A stretch of DNA of 64,000 nucleotides from Saccharibacillus qingshengii (GTDB lineage Bacteria; Bacillota; Bacilli; Paenibacillales; Paenibacillaceae), in contig NZ_JAAZWC010000012.1 of assembly GCF_013185195.1 (NCBI RefSeq), positions 62,001 to 126,000 of the forward strand, in the 5' to 3' direction. A model generated the notes under the pieces. That model worked only from the letters and a program-made list of their open reading frames with translations. It had not been told where the DNA came from and ran no database searches. A program made the position numbers and the translations under genes. Positions 34,803 through 43,890 of the stretch are shown here, piece after piece. Each line of letters begins with the position of its first letter. Position 1 is the first letter of the stretch.

Positions 34803-35666
34803 GTGCCCATTTCCAAACCGAGCATCTACGACCGCTACATCCCCGCGCTGAGCGCGGAGCCTTCGGACCGGCCGGCCTACTGGTTCGTGTTCTTGTCGAC
34901 GACCGGTCAACTGCTGCTGAACGACCAGGAAGGGATTGCCGCTATTCCGAGCGCCCTTCATTCGGACTCGCTGGGCTTTACGCCGGTTCGCTCGCTGTTT
35001 ATCGGTCTGCTGGACGGCGCGCCCTGTTATGCCGCCGAAGCGCCGGAAGACGCCGTTCCGCCTGCCGGTTCTTCGTTCCATTCGCTGCGACCGCTGTACG
35101 ACAGCATAGACGAAGACCTGTTCCATGTCGCCGGGCGCGCGCTGCAAATGCTGAATTGGGATGCCACCCACCGCTTCTGCGGACGCTGCGGAACCACGCT
35201 TGCGAATGCCGGGCACGAACATGCCAAAGTCTGCCCCAACTGCGGGCTCAGCCATTATCCGCGTATCTCGCCGGCCGTCATCACCGCAATCCTCAAAGAC
35301 GGCAAGATTCTGCTGGCGCACTCGGCCCGTTTCCCGAACAAAATGCACGGTCTGATCGCGGGTTTCCTCGAAGCCGGGGAGACGCTCGAAGACTGTGTGC
35401 GGCGCGAGACGATGGAAGAAGTCGGTCTCACGCTCGGCGAGATCCGTTACTTCGACAGCCAACCGTGGCCTTTTCCCAATTCGCTGATGATCGGCTTTGT
35501 GGCGGAATACAAAAGCGGCGAGATTACGGTCGACGGCGAAGAAATTGCGGAAGCGAACTGGTTCGGCCCGGATGAACTGCCGAATATTCCGCCCCGGGGC
35601 AGTATCGCGCGCCGGATGATCGACTGGTATGCCGGCGAATACGGAAGCGGCGGAGCGGCAACATAA
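34803..35666 (+). CDS. nudC: NUDIX hydrolase, NADH pyrophosphatase (NudC) type
   Basis: 287 residues from the GTG at 34803 (AAAGG about nine bases before). The frame continues 29 codons upstream, but that part is remnant of a repeat element, so it is excluded. A zinc ribbon is present (Cys126, Cys129, Cys144, Cys147), followed by the Nudix box GFLEAGETLEDCVRRETMEE and the NudC signature SQPWPFPNSLM. NudC hydrolyses NADH and also removes NAD caps from RNA. An N-terminal region of about 115 residues matches NudC-type architecture. Confidence 0.92.
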   Translation: MPISKPSIYDRYIPALSAEPSDRPAYWFVFLSTTGQLLLNDQEGIAAIPSALHSDSLGFTPVRSLFIGLLDGAPCYAAEAPEDAVPPAGSSFHSLRPLYDSIDEDLFHVAGRALQMLNWDATHRFCGRCGTTLANAGHEHAKVCPNCGLSHYPRISPAVITAILKDGKILLAHSARFPNKMHGLIAGFLEAGETLEDCVRRETMEEVGLTLGEIRYFDSQPWPFPNSLMIGFVAEYKSGEITVDGEEIAEANWFGPDELPNIPPRGSIARRMIDWYAGEYGSGGAAT

Positions 35667-35882
35667 ACGGAGAGCAACGCGTAAAAATTCGGAAAATCGG
35701 ACGCCTGGATCGGCACGCTGCCGGACCCAAGTCCATCCTCCTTCAAAAGAATCGGTGACCGTTCTGTTCCACGGCACCGATTCGGGGTACATATTAGGCA
35801 GGGAATCCCCGCAGGGGATATACATAAGCTGTACGTAAGTCGTATTCGCCCAAACCCCATACCCCGTTAGGAGGAGTCGTTC

Positions 35883-36902
35883 GTGGCTGAAGCAAACCGA
35901 ACCGAGATTCAACCGAAAGAAACGTTAGGCTCATTGATCAAGAAAGGCAATACATCTTCCGCCGTCGCCATGGCCGGCAATGCCGTACTGGCCGCCGCCA
36001 AAGGCGCGGCTGCGGCTTTTACCGGTAGCGGCGCCATGTTCGCCTCGGCCATGCACTCGCTTGCGGACGCCGTGAACCAGGGCTTCGTCTTCGTCGGCAG
36101 CGTGCTGTCCGAACGCCGGCCGAGCCGCCGGTTCCCGGTTGGCTTCGGGCGCGTGATCAACATCTTCTGCATGATCGCGGTTATCGTCGTCACGATCATG
36201 GCGTACGAAACGATCCACGAAGGGATCCACCTGCTCCGGCATCCGGCCGAAGCTTCGAGCGGTTTCTGGATCAACGTCGGCGTATTGATTCTGAACATCT
36301 TGGTCGACGGCGCCATCCTGATCAAAGCTTCGAAGGAAATCCTCAAAGAAGCCCGCGCGCCCAAAGCTTCGGGCTTCGCCCTGCTTCCGGCCGCATTCAA
36401 GAACGTCGGCCGCGCCGCGCCTCCGACACGCCTCGTGTTCTATGAAGATATCGTAGCCGTACTCGGCGCTTTCTTCGCACTGGTCGCTGTCGTGGTCGTC
36501 GCGTTCACCAACTTCGCGCTGATCGACGGACTGGTCACGACGCTGATCGGCCTGCTGATGATCGCCGTCGCGTTCCGGGTCGGCTACGACAACATGATCG
36601 GCCTGATCGGCGTCTCCGCGCCGCAGGACGTCGAGGACGGCGTGTCTTCGACCATACTGGCCGATCCCGATGTACGCGATATCGGAAGTATGCGGATCAT
36701 TCAGGAAGGCCGCTATTATCACGTGGATGCGGTGGTCGAACTGCGGACGGGCCTGACGCTCGGCGACGCCGACGATATCAAGCTCCGGATTCAGAAAGAA
36801 CTGACCACCAACCCGGATATCGCCGACGCGGCGATATCGATCGTCGAAGACGACGGCACGGCAAGCTGGCATCGCCGGGAAGCCGATATCGAGAAGAAAT
36901 AG
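35883..36902 (+). CDS. Cation diffusion facilitator transporter
   Basis: 339 residues from GTG with TAGGAGGAG upstream. About six membrane helices. The first metal-site pair lies in HSLADAVNQ and the second in EDIVAVLGAF; the C-terminal cytoplasmic domain has YYHVDAVVELRTG. CDF proteins export Zn, Mn, Fe or similar divalent cations by proton exchange; the metal is not clear, and this HSLADAVNQ/EDIVAV form resembles the ZNT9-type branch. The 216-base leader shows no known metal riboswitch. It ends at a strong terminator. Confidence 0.9.
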   Translation: MAEANRTEIQPKETLGSLIKKGNTSSAVAMAGNAVLAAAKGAAAAFTGSGAMFASAMHSLADAVNQGFVFVGSVLSERRPSRRFPVGFGRVINIFCMIAVIVVTIMAYETIHEGIHLLRHPAEASSGFWINVGVLILNILVDGAILIKASKEILKEARAPKASGFALLPAAFKNVGRAAPPTRLVFYEDIVAVLGAFFALVAVVVVAFTNFALIDGLVTTLIGLLMIAVAFRVGYDNMIGLIGVSAPQDVEDGVSSTILADPDVRDIGSMRIIQEGRYYHVDAVVELRTGLTLGDADDIKLRIQKELTTNPDIADAAISIVEDDGTASWHRREADIEKK

Positions 36903-36911
36903 CGACACGGC

Positions 36912-36951
36912 AAGAAGCCGGTTCCCCTATTGAGGGAACCGGCTTCTTTTT
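36912..36951 (+). terminator. Terminator of the CDF transporter gene
   Basis: Stem AGAAGCCGGTTCCC/GGGAACCGGCTTCT, then TTTTTATTT. Confidence 0.9.
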
Positions 36952-36999
36952 ATTTATAAAGGCTGGGAGTACGCTGAGGAATCCACTGCCAGACCGTCT

Positions 37000-38097
37000 T
37001 CACTTCTTCGGAAAATACGCTTCGAACTTCAAATCCGGCCCCAGCTGTTTGACTTGAAGTCCCGTCAATCCGACGGCATCGTTCATATCCGCGATACCCA
37101 GACCTTCGATAAAGGTCGGAGCTTCGCGGCCGCCGACAAGCTTCGGCGCCATGTACAAGACAAGCTTGTCCGCCAGACCCTGCTCGACAAAGGAAGCGAT
37201 CACCTGTCCGCCGCCTTCGACCAGGAGCGAAGAAATCTCGCCCGCTCCGAGCGTATCGAGCACTTCGCCGAGATTCACCCGTTCGCCTGTCGTATCGATC
37301 ACGCGTACGCCGGCTTCTTCCAGCCGTCTGCGCTTATCCGGATCGGCGTTCGAGCCGGTAAAGATCCAGGTCGGCGCTTCGCCGTCCGTGATGACCCGGG
37401 CGTTCTCCGGAATGCGCAGCGTGCTGTCCAGCACGACGCGCAGCGGATTGCGGCCGCCGGGCAGCCGGGTATTCAGCTGCGAATCGTCGTGCAGAATCGT
37501 CTGCACGCCGACCAGAATCGCTCCGCTCTCATGGCGCAGCCGATGTACGTCTTCGCGCGCTTCGGCCGATGTGATCCAACGGCTGCTGCTGGTGCGCGTC
37601 GCGATCTTCCCGTCCATCGTCACGGCCGATTTGACCGTGACGAACGGACGCTTGTCGACGATATAGCGGTTGAACACTTCGTTCAAGCGTTCGGATTCTT
37701 CGCGCAGCACGCCTTCGATCACTTCGATCCCGGCATCCCGCAGAATCTGGATGCCGCGGCCCGCTACCAGCGGGTTCGGATCGGGAGCGGCCACGACAAC
37801 GCGAGCCAGGCCCGCCTGCACGATCGCTTCGGCACAAGGGCCGGTGCGTCCGTAATGCGAGCAGGGCTCGAGTGTCACATAGATCGTCGCGCCCCGGGCA
37901 TGCTCCCCGGCCATGCGCAGCGCATGAATTTCCGCATGCGGTTCGCCGGGCTTCAGATGGGCGCCGATACCGACGAGGCGGCCGTCGTTTACGATGACCG
38001 AGCCGACTAGCGGATTGGGCGCCGTCTGGCCCTGCGCCGCACGCGCATTCTCAAGGGCGAGGCGCATATATTTTTCGTGGAGGGACAGTTCGCTCAT
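37000..38097 (-). CDS. ribD: RibD, riboflavin deaminase/reductase
   Basis: 365 residues with both halves present. The N-terminal cytidine-deaminase-like zinc site is HAEIHAL and PCSHYGRTGPC; the C-terminal reductase starts near residue 148 (VKSAVTMDGKIA) and has ILVGVQTILHDDSQLNTR and SLLVEGGGQV. RibD carries out the deamination and reduction steps after GTP opening in riboflavin synthesis. It follows ribA by six bases, in one operon. ribE and ribH are absent nearby, unlike the usual Firmicute rib operon. Confidence 0.95.
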   Translation of the reverse strand: MSELSLHEKYMRLALENARAAQGQTAPNPLVGSVIVNDGRLVGIGAHLKPGEPHAEIHALRMAGEHARGATIYVTLEPCSHYGRTGPCAEAIVQAGLARVVVAAPDPNPLVAGRGIQILRDAGIEVIEGVLREESERLNEVFNRYIVDKRPFVTVKSAVTMDGKIATRTSSSRWITSAEAREDVHRLRHESGAILVGVQTILHDDSQLNTRLPGGRNPLRVVLDSTLRIPENARVITDGEAPTWIFTGSNADPDKRRRLEEAGVRVIDTTGERVNLGEVLDTLGAGEISSLLVEGGGQVIASFVEQGLADKLVLYMAPKLVGGREAPTFIEGLGIADMNDAVGLTGLQVKQLGPDLKFEAYFPKK

Positions 38098-38103
38098 GCT
38101 TCG

Positions 38104-38892
38104 TCAGTCTCCTCCTTCGGCAGCCGGCAGTTCCGTCAGACCTTCGATCGGATTCTGCGTCGCAAAGTGGCCGGACCGGTTGACCTTGGTGCGCAGATAC
38201 TTCTCGTTGAACTCCGACACGTCGCCCCAGAGAGGCGTGCGGCCGGACACGTTCATCCCGGAAGCTTTGAGTGCTTCAAGCTTGCGCGGGTTGTTCGTAA
38301 TCAGCGTAACCGGCAGCGGGCGCAGGAACTTCAGCACGCCGATCGCGCCGTCGTAGTTGCGGGTATCGTCTTCGAACCCGAGCGCCAGATTCGCTTCGAC
38401 GGTATCCATACCCTGCTCCTGCAGAATGTAGGCCATCGCTTTGCTGAACAGGCCGATGCCGCGTCCTTCATGATTGGCCAGGTAAAAGAGCGCTCCGGAA
38501 CCGTGTTCGGCGATCATTTTCATCGACTGGTGCAGTTGATAGCCGCAGTCGCATCTCTTGCTGCCGAAAATATCGCCCGTATGGCAGATGCTGTGCATCC
38601 GGATCAACGCGTCCGGGGAATGTTCGAAATCGCCGTATACGAGTACGCTCGACTGCTGGCCTTCGGCCAGGTTCATCTGCGGCAGACTGCGGATCAGCGC
38701 CTCGGGCGACATGTCCTGGCCGCCTTCCGGTTCTTTCATCCAGCTGTACCATTGGAAAACGATCGTCTCGCCGTCCAGATTGACAGGTAGTTTGATCGGT
38801 CCGACCAGTATATAGCCCTCTTTTGGATTCAGGGGCGAAGAAACGTTGTGAATACTGTCTTTCAGTATAAATGCTGCACGATTGTTCAACAT
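38104..38892 (-). CDS. ribA: GTP cyclohydrolase II
   Basis: 262 residues from MLNNRAAFILKD, with AAGGATGT upstream; the frame is open 61 more codons to 39075, but that part has no recognisable content. The zinc-binding cysteines lie in SICHTGDIFGSKRCDCG, and HEGRGIGLFSKAMAY and NLALGFEDDTRNYDGA are family signatures. It opens the GTP imidazole ring, the first riboflavin step. There is no fused dihydroxybutanone-phosphate synthase half (RibB). No FMN riboswitch is seen before it. It lies after the flavin monooxygenase gene on the same strand, with no terminator between. Confidence 0.9.
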   Translation of the reverse strand: MLNNRAAFILKDSIHNVSSPLNPKEGYILVGPIKLPVNLDGETIVFQWYSWMKEPEGGQDMSPEALIRSLPQMNLAEGQQSSVLVYGDFEHSPDALIRMHSICHTGDIFGSKRCDCGYQLHQSMKMIAEHGSGALFYLANHEGRGIGLFSKAMAYILQEQGMDTVEANLALGFEDDTRNYDGAIGVLKFLRPLPVTLITNNPRKLEALKASGMNVSGRTPLWGDVSEFNEKYLRTKVNRSGHFATQNPIEGLTELPAAEGGD

Positions 38893-39116
38893 GTGAGGGC
38901 ACATCCTTATGTTCATATTGGTTAAGTCGGGTAAGCAGGCGAGCGAACTTTCCGCCGTCGATCCGCCCCTGGTCCTTTTTAAAAAATCTCTCTTGGTGTA
39001 TTCGCAGGTCATTCCGATTCGGATCACTTTTGGATCAAAAAGATTAAAATTTAATTTATTTCGGTCCAACTTCATTTAGTTTACCGGTTGTCTGTCTCTT
39101 ATCGTCACTTGTATTG

Positions 39117-40208
39117 TTAAATGTTAAAATTTTGGGCATACGCGGATTCCATCGCCACCTGCTCGAGCTGTCTGCGCTCCACATCCGCGCGTCTGCGCTG
39201 TTCAAGCCGTTCCAGCGGCGCATTGGGATCCTGGCTGCGTTCCAGGCAGGCCAGCAGTTCTTCGTGCAGCACATCCGCGTCGCACAGCGCTTCGTTCAAT
39301 CCGAACGCACCGGTTGGCGTCATCGTATGTGCCGCATCGCCGATCAGGACAAGGCCGGGCCTTGCCCAGCGTTCCGAGCTGCTGCTGAAAATATCCAACA
39401 GCACGAAGTCCTGCCACGACTTGATATGGCTCCGTACGCTTCGCTCAAGCTTCGGAAAAGCCTGGATCAGCGTATCGGTCAGTTCTTCGAACGGACGCTT
39501 GCGCAGCTCTTTGTACGAGTCTTCCTCGATGTTCCAGCCGACCTGCACGTAACCCCGGGCCTGGGTGAACAGGTGCAGCTGCTGTCCGTTCTGGATCGTC
39601 GAGCACATGACCGGCTCCCAGCCTTCCGGTGCGGGGATTCTTGCCCACAGCAGATCGTAACCGTGGCCTTCCGTGCTTGCCGGGATTCCGGCGTGTCTGC
39701 GGACCGACGAATAACGGCCGTCGGCGCCGACCACGACGCGGCTGCGAATCTCTCCGTCTTCTCCGCTGCCGGTACGGATCTTCACGCCGGCGTAACGGCC
39801 GTCTTCGCTCTGCAGCAGGCCGCGTACGGTCGTGCCGGGCATATACGTGAAGTTCGGATAAGCGGCGGCTTCATCCAGCAGGGCGCACAGCAGGTCGGCT
39901 TGAGGAATATGAATGCCGACATTGCCACCCGCCGTATCCGGCAGAATGGTCTTGACGACGCGGCGATTGTCCCAGTATTCAAGCCGGACCAGCGGCAGCA
40001 CCGCTTCCGGCTCGATTTTCTCCAACAGTCCGTGCTTGCTCAGCACCCGTTCGCCGTCGCCGTTCAGGATCTCCCCTCGGAACGACGGTCCGGGTACCGA
40101 CTGTTTCTCGATCAGCACAACGTCCGCGCCGCGGCGGGCCAGCAGGCACGCCAGCAAAGTGCCGGCCGGGCCTCCGCCCACTATACAAATTTCCGTCTGT
40201 CGTTCCAT
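39117..40208 (-). CDS. FAD-dependent monooxygenase (PHBH fold)
   Basis: 363 residues. The FAD motifs are in order: GGGPAGTLLACLLARRGADV (about 9-28), VVGADGRYSSVR (DG motif, about 160) and LIGDAAHTMTPTGAFGLNEA (about 282). Group A flavin monooxygenases use NAD(P)H and O2 to hydroxylate aromatic or polycyclic compounds, including antibiotics. GGAGG lies just before the ATG. It is divergent from an HxlR regulator and followed by ribA and ribD, which could supply its flavin. The substrate is unknown. Confidence 0.9.
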   Translation of the reverse strand: MERQTEICIVGGGPAGTLLACLLARRGADVVLIEKQSVPGPSFRGEILNGDGERVLSKHGLLEKIEPEAVLPLVRLEYWDNRRVVKTILPDTAGGNVGIHIPQADLLCALLDEAAAYPNFTYMPGTTVRGLLQSEDGRYAGVKIRTGSGEDGEIRSRVVVGADGRYSSVRRHAGIPASTEGHGYDLLWARIPAPEGWEPVMCSTIQNGQQLHLFTQARGYVQVGWNIEEDSYKELRKRPFEELTDTLIQAFPKLERSVRSHIKSWQDFVLLDIFSSSSERWARPGLVLIGDAAHTMTPTGAFGLNEALCDADVLHEELLACLERSQDPNAPLERLEQRRRADVERRQLEQVAMESAYAQNFNI

Positions 40209-40354
40209 CTTTTTTCCTCCGATTGCGGGTGTTCTAACGAAACTGGATATAGGGTGGTGCAGCGTATACGACCATGTGCGTAAATTACTTTATGTAACCG
40301 AGTATATTTAATAAATGTTACGAAGTCAAGTTTTAATTATTACTAATTGTAAGC

Positions 40355-40382
40355 TTGTTTATTTTAATCACTGATGTATAAT
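40355..40382 (+). promoter_or_regulatory. Promoter of the HxlR-type gene
   Basis: TTGTTT, 16-base spacer, TATAAT, within the AT-rich 300-base region between the flavin monooxygenase and the regulator. That region also has GTTAC-containing half sites near 40278-40320 that could be operators. Confidence 0.6.
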
Positions 40383-40508
40383 AAAGTGGAAAGCATCCCC
40401 CACCTTACACCTTCGCACGGCCCGCAGGTTCGGGCTTATAAGCATAGATTTCTCGACGGATAATCAACAGGACTTCTCACTAAGAATAATGAATGGAGCG
40501 TGATTCCA

Positions 40509-40844
40509 TTGGCAGCAGATCTGACCCAACTGTGCCCAAGATTCGAAAAAGCCATCGGACTGCTCAGCAAACGCTGGACAACCCTTATTATTTACCGCCT
40601 GCTGGACGGCCCGCGCCGTTTCGTGGATATCGAGACTTCGCTGTCCAATCTGAGCGGCAAAGTGCTGTCGGAGCGCCTCAAAGAACTGGAAGAAGCCGGC
40701 GTCGTGCTGCGCACCGTATATCCGGAAAAGCCGGTACGGATCGAATATTCGCTGACCGAAATGGGCCGCGATCTCGCACCCTTGATGGACGATATTCAGG
40801 GTTGGGCGACGCGCTGGATCAAGATCGAGCAGGAGCAGGTGTGA
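40509..40844 (+). CDS. HxlR family transcriptional regulator
   Basis: 111 residues from TTG at 40509, which sits ten bases after GGAG; a GTG at 40500 is in frame but too close to that site. The winged helix domain reads LCPRFEKAIGLLSKRWTTLI, then GPRRFVDIETSLSNLSGKVL and SERLKELEEAGVVLR, the standard HxlR pattern. The family's N-terminal redox-type Cys is kept (LCPRF), so it may sense electrophiles or quinones. It is divergent from the flavin monooxygenase and likely represses it. Confidence 0.88.
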   Translation: MAADLTQLCPRFEKAIGLLSKRWTTLIIYRLLDGPRRFVDIETSLSNLSGKVLSERLKELEEAGVVLRTVYPEKPVRIEYSLTEMGRDLAPLMDDIQGWATRWIKIEQEQV

Positions 40845-40924
40845 AAAATTCCGCCCAGCGTTGTTCGAAGATAGCTGGATTCTGCGATAGTTGGATTCAA
40901 CGACAGCCGTATTCTGCGATAGCG

Positions 40925-40969
40925 CCTACTAAAAAGAGACGTCCCGATGGGGCGTCTCTTTTTGGTAGG
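40925..40969 (+). terminator. Terminator of the HxlR-type gene
   Basis: Stem AAAAAGAGACG/CGTCTCTTTTT with outer CCTAC/GTAGG pairing. Upstream, ATTCTGCGATAG occurs twice (40879-40890, 40911-40922). Confidence 0.82.
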
Positions 40970-41069
40970 CGTTTGGACTGGGCAGAGTACGGATCTCAGG
41001 CTCGGCTTGCCGATCCGTTATTTCCCCAACAGCCCGGCATTTGCGATTTGCCGCACGTCTACGAAGCTT

Positions 41070-41203
41070 CTAACGAACCCTCATAACGCTATGGACGGAA
41101 TTTCGTGTGTAAAAGCGAAGTTGAGGCGAAATAGCGGTATACCGATTCGTTAGAAACCAAAAACATGCGAATCCGGCCCTATAGCGTGATCGCGATTCGT
41201 TAG
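41070..41203. repeat. Cluster of three CTAACGAA-type repeat units
   Basis: One unit starts CTAACGAA at 41070 on the plus strand; two face the other way and end TTCGTTAG at 41146-41153 and 41196-41203, 50 bases apart. Each unit continues about 8-10 bases later into a conserved CGCTAT block. The outer units form an imperfect inverted pair of about 36 bases. It fills the gap before the thermonuclease-like gene; the rest of the 368-base gap holds only the terminator and the short direct repeat. Confidence 0.6.
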
Positions 41204-41212
41204 CGCCAACGA

Positions 41213-41962
41213 TCACTCTGCCGCTTCGGGATGGAATCCGCGGTTGTCGGCATAACCTTCGATGCTCCATACCCCGATTTTTTTCCGCTTGGCTTCATTC
41301 TGGATCTCGCGGAATTCGTCGACGTATTTATCGTTCGGCCGATACACGACGACACGGGCGAGTCCCTGCTCCAGCAGCTGCTCGTTTACAAGTTCCCCGT
41401 CCAGATAGACGTATGCCAGCATCCGATCGTATTGATCGCGCTGCTCCTCGTCGAATTCCAATTCGACGGTCCGCCCAGTCAGCAGCTTCTTGGTATACTC
41501 GCTCGCTTCCGGTCCGAAGGGCTGCACAGCGGTCCCTTCTTTCTTGGTCTCCGGCGTATCGAGCAGCAGCATGCGGACCCGCTCCCGGCTGCCGTCTTCC
41601 AGGTTCGCGATAAAGGTATCTCCGTCGACGGTCCGGTCCACGGTCGCGGCTATTCGGCCGTCGGCCGGTTCTTGCGCTCCCGGTTCCGGCGTATCCGCCT
41701 GCTGCGAACCGCCCTGCGGCTTGTCTTCCGTGGTCGCCGGTGCGGGGGACTGCCTGCTCTGCTGCGTATCTTCCGTTTGCGAGGTTCCGCCGTTTTCGCC
41801 GAGCAGGCTGTCCAGCAGATTGCGGCCCGGATCCGTAAACAGAAGCAGGCCCAGCACAACGACCGTGGCCAGAATCGAGAGCAGGCTGCGCTGAGGCCTG
41901 CCGCTGTTCTTGCGCTGAGGATCCGGCCCGGATCCCGAGCCGCGATTGCCTGATGATGTCAT
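41213..41962 (-). CDS. Thermonuclease-like (SNase) membrane-anchored protein
   Basis: 249 residues from MTSSGNRGSG, with GGAGGAATC upstream. One membrane helix (about 28-47) is followed by a Gln/Ser/Pro-rich linker (about 55-100) and an SNase domain: VDGDTFIANL, VRMLLLDTPET with the active-site Arg, QRDQYDRMLAYVYLDGELVN with the second Arg, and ARVVVYRPND. Staphylococcal nuclease hydrolyses DNA and RNA with calcium. It is probably anchored outside the cell. No partner gene is adjacent. Confidence 0.9.
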   Translation of the reverse strand: MTSSGNRGSGSGPDPQRKNSGRPQRSLLSILATVVVLGLLLFTDPGRNLLDSLLGENGGTSQTEDTQQSRQSPAPATTEDKPQGGSQQADTPEPGAQEPADGRIAATVDRTVDGDTFIANLEDGSRERVRMLLLDTPETKKEGTAVQPFGPEASEYTKKLLTGRTVELEFDEEQRDQYDRMLAYVYLDGELVNEQLLEQGLARVVVYRPNDKYVDEFREIQNEAKRKKIGVWSIEGYADNRGFHPEAAE

Positions 41963-42233
41963 GTTGATTCCTCCGGTTCGTGTTGTTTCGTAAAACGCCG
42001 CGGCCTCCCGAATTTTCGGTCCGAGACCCGTCGGCACTCCCTCGTTCTTACCCTTTTCTCAGGCAAAAAGCAACTTCGAGGATGCACCGGTCTGCCGGGG
42101 ACAAGCCCTGCCCTATCGAATTCGGCCGCTCTTCCCGGCATTTTTTTGCCATTGCGCGTCAACTTCGCTACAATGCAAGTATCTGCATATTCACGAGAAT
42201 CAATCTTATTTTTCAAGCCGGGAGAGAAAAAGC

Positions 42234-42806
42234 ATGAGCAAAAAAATCGTAGCCATCGACATGGACGACACAATCTGTCATCTGGTGCCGAAGGCCCTTC
42301 ATTATCATAACGCCGCTTATCCGGATCTGCAGCTGTCGATCGACCAGATCGTCAGCTTCGATCTCAGTGGGATTTGGCATCCGGAATGCAACGAAGAGAT
42401 TTTCTTCGGGCGGCCCAAGCTGTACGAAGAACTGGAAGTGTTCGACGAGCACACGATCGAGGAAGTGCGCCGGATCAGCGAAGAACACGACGTCATTATC
42501 GTAACGGCGGCACGCCCTACGGCCGTACCGGAGAAATGGGCTTGGCTGCAGCGCCATATGCCGTTCATCCCGTTCGAGAATTTCTTTGTCGCCAAACGCA
42601 AATATCTGCTCGAATTCGACCTGCTGATCGACGACGGGCCGCATAATCTGCTCGCTGCGCGCGAGGCCGGCAAGCGGACAATCGGTATTCCGCGGCCTTG
42701 GAACCTCAAGCTGCAGGATGAGTTCCTGATGAAAGGTTCCTGGGACGGCATGGGCGATCTCGTCAACAGCGTGCTGTCGGGTCCCGGCTTTCCGGCCAAA
42801 GGGTGA
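42234..42806 (+). CDS. 5'(3')-deoxyribonucleotidase, HAD family
   Basis: 190 residues. The HAD signature DMDDT (Asp9, Asp11) opens the protein, with IVTAARP (motif II), AKRKYLLEFDLLIDDGPHNL (motifs III/IV) near the end. This matches the short bacterial relatives of mammalian 5'(3')-deoxyribonucleotidase (NT5C), which strips phosphate from dNMPs. It stands alone and is followed by a bidirectional terminator. Confidence 0.88.
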   Translation: MSKKIVAIDMDDTICHLVPKALHYHNAAYPDLQLSIDQIVSFDLSGIWHPECNEEIFFGRPKLYEELEVFDEHTIEEVRRISEEHDVIIVTAARPTAVPEKWAWLQRHMPFIPFENFFVAKRKYLLEFDLLIDDGPHNLLAAREAGKRTIGIPRPWNLKLQDEFLMKGSWDGMGDLVNSVLSGPGFPAKG

Positions 42807-42901
42807 CAGTAAGCCCTCCGGGCGCATGAGCCGGCGCTTTGTCCGTCAGGCCTGGCCCGATCGCCTTGTCCGAGCAGAACCGCCACAGTTCCCGGTACGC
42901 C

Positions 42902-42951
42902 AAACTCCCGAAACGACCGATGCCCAAGCGTCGTCGTTTCGGGAGTTTTTT
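42902..42951. terminator. Bidirectional terminator
   Basis: AAACTCCCGAAACGAC pairs with GTCGTTTCGGGAGTTTTTT between the converging nucleotidase and chemoreceptor genes. Confidence 0.88.
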
Positions 42952-42981
42952 GTCTGAAAAGATAGGGACATGAACAGAGGG

Positions 42982-43803
42982 TTACAGCTGCTTGGCAAAT
43001 TCGTTCAGCTTAAGCGCCATTTCGCGAATCTCTTCGATCATCGCGGACAGCTGCTCGGTCGACTGCGCCTGATCCTGACCCGTGCCGGCAATACGCTCTA
43101 CCGAACCGCTCATCTGCGCCGTCAGCTTTTTGAACGTGCCGAGCGTGTCCCGAATGCTGTTCGTCGAAGTGACCGTCTGTCCGGACAGCTTGCGGATTTC
43201 GGAAGCGACGATGCCAAAGCCCGCGCCTTTCTCCCCGGCATGCGCCGCTTCGATCGCCGCGTTGATGCCGAGCATATGGGTCTGGTCCGCGACTTCCTTG
43301 ATCATCCGCACCACGTCGTCGGCGCCGTGGGCATTTTCTTCCGCCTCCCGGGACAATCCGAGCAGCTCACCGGATACGTCCGCAAGGTGATTCGATCCTG
43401 CCGCGAGATGCGAGATGCGTTCGGTGGCGCCCGATAGCGACTCGGCGATCCGGTCGGCAATCTCGACCAGTTCGCTGTGCCGGCGCACCTGAACCGCAAT
43501 GCCGCCGATTACCCGGCCGCTCGTATCCTTCACCGGCGTCGCCGTACCCGTAAAAGCAAATCCGTAAAACTCGGCCGGCACTTCCGCGCGCAGCGCCTGA
43601 TCCTCCCGGATCGCCTGCATCAACGGTTCTCCCGTCTGCAGCCGCTGACCCGGCTTGATCTTCAAATCGATATGGGTACCCGGCTAATAGGCTGTAAATT
43701 GCTCCTTGTCGCACAGTGCAATGGATATTTCGACCGGCATCGCCGCTTTGAGCAGAGGGATGACCGCCGCCAATGTATCCAGGGAATCGATTCCTTTTGT
43801 CAT
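42982..43803 (-). pseudogene. Soluble chemoreceptor-like protein with internal amber codon
   Basis: The full frame is 273 codons from the ATG at 43803 to 42982. It reads MTKGIDSLDTLAAVIPLLKA, has an in-frame TAG at 43684-43686 (codon 40, ...FTAY*PGTHIDLKIK), then continues without another stop. The N-terminal part is a PAS-like sensor; the C-terminal part is a methyl-accepting signalling domain with GINAAIEAAHAGEKGAGFGI and VASEIRKLSGQT. It resembles soluble YfmS-type receptors of Bacillus. Relatives carry Trp before PGT, so one TGG-to-TAG change explains the stop. A fragment could start at ATG 43665. A functional copy may be lost, or rescued by suppression. Confidence 0.85.
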
Positions 43804-43890
43804 AGGTTCACCTTCTTAGGAGGATTTTTCCTTGATTTGTTAGATCGATCACATCAAACGGACAAATCAAACGGGGACAAGGCGGCTTTG

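Noticed and set aside
38893-39075. Longer GTP cyclohydrolase II starting at 39075
   Set aside because: The extra 61 codons have no family similarity and a poor ribosome site; ATG 38892 has AAGGATGT upstream.
38893-39116. FMN riboswitch before ribA
   Set aside because: None of the conserved blocks of the RFN element could be found on either strand.
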